A stretch of DNA of 64,000 bases from assembly GCF_009911795.1 (NCBI RefSeq), contig NZ_CP047898.1, positions 3,906,001-3,970,000 of the forward strand, read 5' to 3'. Both the position numbers and the translations under genes were made by a program. Positions within the stretch are counted from its first letter, which is position 1. Every line of letters begins with the position of its first letter. Under the pieces are notes generated by a model. The model had not been told where the DNA came from and did no database searches. It saw only the letters and a list, made by a program, of their open reading frames with translations. Below are positions 59,216 to 64,000 of this stretch, in pieces. The stretch comes from Pseudarthrobacter psychrotolerans. GTDB taxonomy: Bacteria; Actinomycetota; Actinomycetes; Actinomycetales; Micrococcaceae.

Positions 59216-59497
59216 ATGAGCGAGCAAGTAACTGGCAGCGGAGCAGCAAACGAAGGCGTCGAAGGCGCGGCGGAAAAGGCCAAGGAGTTCGCCGGTGAGG
59301 CTGCGGAGAACGTGAAGGAGTTCGCTGGCGAGGCGGCGGAAAACGTCAAGGAGTTCTTCGACGGTGACGTGTCCGAAAACGCCAAGGAACTGGCCGGCAA
59401 CGTGACTGAGAACGCCAAGGAACTGGCCGGCAATGTGACTGAGAACGTGAAGGGCTTTGGCGCCAGGATCGCCGGGCTGTTCAAGGGCGGCAAGTAG
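59216..59497 (+). CDS. LEA-like amphipathic protein with 11-residue repeats
   Basis: This 93-residue acidic, lysine-rich protein is built from 11-mers: FAGEAAENVKE at 25-35 and 36-46, LAGNVTENAKE at 59-69 and a variant at 70-80, with a slightly altered unit between. Eleven-residue amphipathic repeats are the mark of group 3 LEA proteins, which protect membranes and proteins during drying. AGGAG precedes ATG 59216. It lies 105 nt after the Asp23 operon and before a strong terminator. Confidence 0.75.
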   Translation: MSEQVTGSGAANEGVEGAAEKAKEFAGEAAENVKEFAGEAAENVKEFFDGDVSENAKELAGNVTENAKELAGNVTENVKGFGARIAGLFKGGK

Positions 59498-59520
59498 GCA
59501 TTTACCGTTTCAGTCTGGCT

Positions 59521-59563
59521 CCAAGGACGCCGCGCCCCCTGGGGCTCGGCGTCCTTGGGTTTT
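59521..59563 (+). terminator. strong Rho-independent terminator
   Basis: Perfect 12-bp stem CCAAGGACGCCG (59521-59532) / CGGCGTCCTTGG (59547-59558) with GGTTTT after it. It lies between convergent genes. Confidence 0.9.
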
Positions 59564-59608
59564 CAGGCAGTGCCCAGTTCCGGTGGCCCACTGAGCGGCC
59601 AAGGAGAA

Positions 59609-61456
59609 TCACTTATTGGTCAGGTAGGCCGTGCAGTTCGGTGGTATTTCAGCCATGGCGTCACTGGTCAGCGGGCCACTGGTCAGAGCCACAGTGTATC
59701 CAGCGGGGACCGGCACCACGGCTTGCGCCATATTGCTCAGGACCAGGACTTCGCCGTTTTTGAAGGCCAGCACACCCTGGGCCGGATGATGGATGCCGGC
59801 CCACTGGAAGGTCCCGGACCCCAGTCTGTGGGCGGAACGGAAGGCCAGCGCAGAGCGGTATAGCTCGAGCGTGGAACCTGCGAAGCCGTCCTGCCGGTCG
59901 GCTGCGAGGTCCTTGAAGGACTCGGGCTGAGGGAGCCATGGCGCGGCCGGCCTGCGGACGCCGGGGGCACCGTCCGCTGCCTTGGTATCCCGTGCGCCGT
60001 CACCAGTGAACGCGTCTGCGAAGCCGAACCCGGTCTCCTCTGCCCTCCAGGGCAGCGGCACCCGGCACCCATCGCGGCCGATTTCAGCACCTTTGGTACG
60101 GAAGAACGTAGGATCCTGGCGGGCTTCGTCCGGAAGTGTCGTGTGCTCCGGAAGGCCCAATTCCTCGCCCTGGTAGATGTAGGCGGATCCGGGCAACGCA
60201 AACGAGACCAGGGAGGCGGCACGGGCCCGCTCCAGGCCCAAGGCAGCGTCCGGCTGCTCATCTCCGGCGGCGATGCCTTTGGGGAAGGTGGTGGGGTCCT
60301 CCAGGCCGAACCGGGTGCTGTGGCGCACGGTGTCGTGATTGCTCAGCACCCATGTGGACGGGGCTTCCACGGATGCATCCGCCTTGAGGGAATCTTCGAT
60401 GGCTTCGGCCATTCGCTCGGCATCCCAGCCTGCCAGGAGAAAATCGAAGTTAAAGGCCTGCTGCATCTCGTCCTTGCGGACGTACCGGGCCAAGCGCTCC
60501 GCAGGTTCAACCCAGGCTTCGGCAACCATCATGCGGTCGCCCTGGTACTCAGCCAGGACCTTGTGCCAGTCTCGGTAGATCTCATGCACGCCGTCCTGGT
60601 CAAAGAACGGCGACGGCGGGTATTGCGGCGACACGGCACGGTGCGGTTCCTGTGCATCGGTATGTGCGCCTGGTGCGTCGCCCGGCGTCGTACGCCGCGC
60701 GTCCCGGGCCTCCGCGGTTCCTTCGACCATGGCGGCCACGCCCTCCCAGTCGGGAAGTCCCGCTTCCTTGACCAGGCCGTGGGCAACGTCCACGCGGAAG
60801 CCGTCAGCCCCACGGTCGAGCCAGAAGCGCAGGACGGATCGCATTTCTTCCCGCACCTCGGCGTTGTCCCAGTTCAGATCCGGCTGTTTGGTATCGAACA
60901 GATGGAGGTACCATTCGCCGGGGGTGCCGTCCTGTTCGGTGACCCTGCTCCAGGCCGGCCCACCGAAGATCGACCTCCAGTTGTTCGGTGCCAGGTTTCG
61001 GTCGCCGGAACCGGCGACCGCATCCTTGCCGGGCCTGAACATGTACCTGTCCCGCACCCTGGATCCTGGTGCGCCCGTCAAAGCTTCGCGGAACCAGACG
61101 TGCTCATCTGACGTGTGGTTCGGGACGAGGTCAACAATGACCTTCAGCCCCAGGCTGTGAGCATTCTGTAATAATTCGTCGAAGTCCGGCAAGGCCCCGA
61201 AAAGAGGGTCAACGACCCGGTAGTCAGCCACGTCGTAGCCCGCGTCCGCCTGCGGGGATTTGTAGAACGGTGAAAGCCACACAGCATCCACTCCCAGGCT
61301 CCGCAAATACGGCAGGCGGGCCGTAATTCCGGGGAGGTCACCCATGCCGTCGCCATTGGCGTCAGCGAAGGAACGCGGATAAATCTGATAGACGACGGCG
61401 CTGGCCCACCATGAGTTGAGTGCGGAACCGGGGGTGGGAACGAGTGGATGTTGCAT
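59609..61456 (-). CDS. GH13 alpha-glucosidase (oligo-1,6-glucosidase type)
   Basis: This 615-residue enzyme has no signal peptide. GH13 motifs are present: DLVPNHTSDEH, FRVDVAHGL with nucleophile Asp223, VAEAWVEP with acid/base Glu313, and LSNHDTVRH with Asp375. These cytoplasmic enzymes split maltose, isomaltose, trehalulose or sucrose. I use ATG 61456 because the ribosome site AGGAG lies before it and the family N-terminus (PGSALNSWWASAVVYQIYPR) follows. It is divergent from the sugar ABC binding protein. Confidence 0.92.
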   Translation of the reverse strand: MQHPLVPTPGSALNSWWASAVVYQIYPRSFADANGDGMGDLPGITARLPYLRSLGVDAVWLSPFYKSPQADAGYDVADYRVVDPLFGALPDFDELLQNAHSLGLKVIVDLVPNHTSDEHVWFREALTGAPGSRVRDRYMFRPGKDAVAGSGDRNLAPNNWRSIFGGPAWSRVTEQDGTPGEWYLHLFDTKQPDLNWDNAEVREEMRSVLRFWLDRGADGFRVDVAHGLVKEAGLPDWEGVAAMVEGTAEARDARRTTPGDAPGAHTDAQEPHRAVSPQYPPSPFFDQDGVHEIYRDWHKVLAEYQGDRMMVAEAWVEPAERLARYVRKDEMQQAFNFDFLLAGWDAERMAEAIEDSLKADASVEAPSTWVLSNHDTVRHSTRFGLEDPTTFPKGIAAGDEQPDAALGLERARAASLVSFALPGSAYIYQGEELGLPEHTTLPDEARQDPTFFRTKGAEIGRDGCRVPLPWRAEETGFGFADAFTGDGARDTKAADGAPGVRRPAAPWLPQPESFKDLAADRQDGFAGSTLELYRSALAFRSAHRLGSGTFQWAGIHHPAQGVLAFKNGEVLVLSNMAQAVVPVPAGYTVALTSGPLTSDAMAEIPPNCTAYLTNK

Positions 61457-61482
61457 TTGGTTCCGCTCCTGTAACTTTTTGA

Positions 61483-61496
61483 TGTAAACGCTTGCA
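61483..61496. promoter_or_regulatory. LacI-family operator between alpha-glucosidase and sugar ABC genes
   Basis: TGTAAACGCTTGCA, differing by one base from the site before the GH68 gene. It sits in the divergent promoter region and could control both directions. Confidence 0.75.
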
Positions 61497-61582
61497 TTGC
61501 CCACGACAACCTTACTAGTGTGATGGTCACCACATCAACCGCACAGTCGACGTACTTGTCACTCAGCGAGGAGCTTCAAGCT

Positions 61583-62869
61583 ATGAAAACCCGTAAATAC
61601 CTACTCCCGGCAGCAGCTGCCGGCATCTTGGCCCTGACGCTCTCCGCCTGTGCCGGCGGCGGCGGTGGCGGGACCACGGGCGGCGGCTCCGATGCCGACG
61701 CCAACCTTGACGGCCGCGGGCCCATCACGTATGTCCAGGGCAAAGACAACAGCAACGTCGTCCGGCCGCTCGTGGACAAGTGGAACGCCGCCCACGCAGA
61801 CCAAAAGGTCACGTTCAAGGAACAGACGGACCAGGCGGACCAGCAGCACGATGACCTGGTCCAGAACTTCCAGGCCAAAAACGCCTCCTACGACGTCGTG
61901 GATGTGGACGTCGTCTGGACCGCCGAATTTGCCGCGAAGGGGTGGCTGCAGCCGCTCAAGGACAAGATGACGCTGGACACCAGCGCCATGCTGAAGCCGA
62001 CTGTGGACAGCGCCACCTACAAGGGAACCTTGTACGCGGCGCCGCAAACGTCCGACGGCGGCATCCTCTACTACCGCAAGGACCTGGTGCCCACCCCTCC
62101 CAAGACCTGGGACGAGATGATGAGCATGTGCTCCATCGCCAAGGCCAACAACATCGGATGTTACGCAGGCCAGTTCAGCAAGTACGAGGGCCTGACCGTC
62201 AACGCCTCTGAGGCGATTAACTCCGCAGGTGGTTCGGTACTGGACAAGGACGGCAAACCGAGCCTGAATACGCCTGAGGCCAAGGCCGGACTCGAAAACC
62301 TCGCGAAGGCCTATGCCGACGGCAACATTCCCAAGGAAGGCATTACCTTCCAGGAAGAACTCAGCCGGCAGGCTTTCCAGGACGGCAAGCTCCTCTTCCT
62401 GCGGAACTGGCCGTACGTCTATAACCTGGCCACCACCGAAGGGTCCTCCACTGTGAAGGACAAGCTGGGCATGACGGCACTTCCGGGCAAGTCGGGTCCG
62501 GGCTCTTCATCGCTGGGCGGTCACAACGCGGCGGTAAGCGTCTACTCCAAGTACAAGGCCACCGCCCTGGACTTCCTGAAGTTCTTGACGAACGCTGAGA
62601 ACCAGAAGTTCTTCGCCACGCAGGGGTCGCTGGCTCCGGTGCTAGGAGCCCTGTACGACGACAAGGACCTGGTAGCCAAACTGCCTTATCTGCCGGTACT
62701 GAAGACGTCCATCTCCAACGCAGTTCCGCGCCCCGTTTCGCCGTTCTACCCGGCCGTTACGAAGGCCATCCAGGAGAACGCGTACTCGGCCATTAAGGGC
62801 GAGAAGTCTGTGGACTCTGCACTCTCTGACATGCAGAAGTCCATCGAGTCCGCCGGTGCGGGATCGTAG
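61583..62869 (+). CDS. sugar ABC transporter binding lipoprotein (family 1, disaccharide type)
   Basis: This 428-residue lipoprotein has lipobox LSAC (Cys23) and a Gly-rich linker. The SBP_bac_1 fold follows (VQGKDNSNVVRPLVDKWNAA, TYKGTLYAAPQTSDGGILYY). Members bind trehalose, maltose or other alpha-glucosides. ATG 61583 has GAGGAG at 61569-61574. Divergence from an alpha-glucosidase supports an alpha-glucoside substrate. Confidence 0.92.
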   Translation: MKTRKYLLPAAAAGILALTLSACAGGGGGGTTGGGSDADANLDGRGPITYVQGKDNSNVVRPLVDKWNAAHADQKVTFKEQTDQADQQHDDLVQNFQAKNASYDVVDVDVVWTAEFAAKGWLQPLKDKMTLDTSAMLKPTVDSATYKGTLYAAPQTSDGGILYYRKDLVPTPPKTWDEMMSMCSIAKANNIGCYAGQFSKYEGLTVNASEAINSAGGSVLDKDGKPSLNTPEAKAGLENLAKAYADGNIPKEGITFQEELSRQAFQDGKLLFLRNWPYVYNLATTEGSSTVKDKLGMTALPGKSGPGSSSLGGHNAAVSVYSKYKATALDFLKFLTNAENQKFFATQGSLAPVLGALYDDKDLVAKLPYLPVLKTSISNAVPRPVSPFYPAVTKAIQENAYSAIKGEKSVDSALSDMQKSIESAGAGS

Positions 62870-62876
62870 TTCTGCC

Positions 62877-63912
62877 ATGGCAACCGAATTGGGCCCGACG
62901 CCGGTAAAGTCACCGGCGTCGGGCGGTACCCCGGTCCACCACGCACCTAAGGGTGTCGGGGAGGACAACAAAATACTCAGCCAGGGAAGATGGGCCTCCT
63001 GGCTGTTAGCCCTACCATCGTCGCCCTGGGCATAGTGATCGTTTACCCGATTATCAGCGCCATCGTGATGTCCTTCCAGAAAGATGCGGGCCTCGATCCG
63101 GCCACCGGCTTGTTTGTGCAAGGCGGATCGGCCGGGCTCCAGAACTACGTAAACTGGCTGGCCCAGCAGTGTGCCGCCCCGGGGGCGGCACCTTGGCCTG
63201 TCCGGCAGGTACGCTCGGCGGTCAGTTCTGGTCGGCCACAGCCACCACATTTTTCTTCACCGTGGTGACGGTAGCGCTGGAGACCGTCCTGGGTTTTTGG
63301 ATGGCCGTGATCATGGCCCGCACGTTCAGGGGCCGCAGCCTCGTCCGTGCCGCAGTGCTGGTGCCGTGGGCCATCCCCACCGCCGTCACCGCCAAGCTCT
63401 GGTTCTTCATCTTCGCTTTTGAAGGCATCGCCAACAAGTTGTTCAACACCACCATCCTGTGGACGGGCAGCGAATGGCCCGCCAAGTGGGCCGTCATTAT
63501 CGCCGATGTTTGGAAGACGACGCCCTTTATGGCGCTGCTGATCCTGGCGGGCCTGCAGATGATTCCGGCGGACGTTTACGAGGCCGCGAAGGTGGACGGT
63601 GCCACCACGTGGCAGCGTTTCCGGATGATCACGCTGCCGCTGGTCAAACCCGCACTCATGGTGGCGGTACTGTTCCGCACCCTGGACGCGTTGCGTATGT
63701 TTGACCTCCCGTACATCCTGACTGGTGGCGCGAATAACACCACCACCCTGTCCATTCTGGTGATCAACCAGATCAGGCAGGGATTCAACGCAGCGGCGGC
63801 ACTGTCCACCATCACGTTCATCATCATCTTTCTGGTCGCTTTCATCTTTGTCCGATTCCTGGGTGCAAATGTTGTGGAGCAAAGCGGCGCCACTGGTAAG
63901 GGGAAGAAATGA
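62877..63912 (+). pseudogene. sugar ABC permease (MalF-like), two frameshifts
   Basis: Three frames form one protein: MATELGPTPVKSPASGGTP...RWASWLLA, then PTIVALGIVIVYPIISAIVM...NYVNWLAQQCAAPG, then GGTLACPAGTLGGQFWSATA to the end with the coupling loop EAAKVDGATTWQRFRMITLP. Adding one C to the CCC run at 63010-63012 and one G to GGGGG at 63181-63185 gives 345 residues with six membrane helices. The span plus two bases is divisible by three. It is probably intact. The next permease gene overlaps its stop. Confidence 0.85.
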
Positions 63913-64000
63913 GCACCGCGACAGCAGCCACCGAATTGCGTGCCCGGCAGGACAAAGGCCGCAAAAATGCGCAGAACCGCGAAAAGTGGGCACAGGGCCG
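63909..64000 (+). CDS. second sugar ABC permease (MalG-like), partial at window edge
   Basis: ATG 63909 overlaps the stop of the previous permease (ATGA). The 30 visible residues (MSTATAATELRARQDKGRKN onward) are a hydrophilic N-terminal tail, as expected for MalG-like proteins. The rest lies outside the window, so identity rests on position. Confidence 0.7.
   Translation, partial: MSTATAATELRARQDKGRKNAQNREKWAQG

Overview
The window is GC-rich actinobacterial chromosome, most likely from an Arthrobacter/Pseudarthrobacter-type soil bacterium (Micrococcaceae). The basis is the codon and base composition, a DUF222-HNH gene, an IclR-controlled hut system, a multi-gene Asp23 operon, and gene families typical of that group. 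I see no insertion sequence, prophage, plasmid function or CRISPR array.

Layout. 1-8.2 kb: an SDR oxidoreductase, an amino-acid permease/LysE pair, a small membrane protein with an XRE regulator and an MDR dehydrogenase in overlapping order, a DUF222-HNH gene, DinB and GNAT. 8.3-12.9 kb and 19.9-20.9 kb: histidine degradation (IclR regulator, hutU, hutH, hutG), tied together by four copies of one 18-nt palindrome. 13-19.9 kb: two small unknown proteins, a universal stress protein, a TctCBA tricarboxylate transporter and a divergent CitA/CitB-type two-component system. 20.9-40.1 kb: mixed housekeeping genes: purine permease, UvrA-like ATPase, CopC, stress proteins, a PEP-synthase/rifampin-phosphotransferase-like enzyme, a LolA-like/ABC export operon, NlpC/P60, a CDF transporter, a zincin, a methyltransferase, an EamA transporter and a PHP protein, then tRNA-Glu, tRNA-Asp and tRNA-Phe.

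40.4-56.7 kb is the most interesting part, a fructan (probably levan) locus. It has an autoregulated LacI repressor, a complete dipeptide/oligopeptide-type ABC transporter (family-5 binding protein, two permeases, two ATPases) translationally coupled to a cytoplasmic GH32 fructosidase, a huge secreted GH32 with three N-terminal and one C-terminal CBM66-like modules, a secreted GH68 levansucrase-type enzyme, and a surface lipoprotein GH32. Read together: make levan from sucrose, bind and cut it outside, import the oligosaccharides through an Opp-type transporter, finish hydrolysis inside. 56.8-59.5 kb is a tightly overlapping Asp23/Gls24 envelope-stress operon with an 11-mer-repeat LEA-like protein. 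59.6-64 kb is an alpha-glucosidase divergent from a sugar ABC transporter that runs off the end.

A caution for every reader: at least eleven single-base deletions break eight genes, and eight of these lie in G or C runs. Restoring one base each time gives complete, correctly sized family members. I therefore regard most of the 'pseudogenes' below as probable sequencing or assembly errors and give the reconstructed spans.
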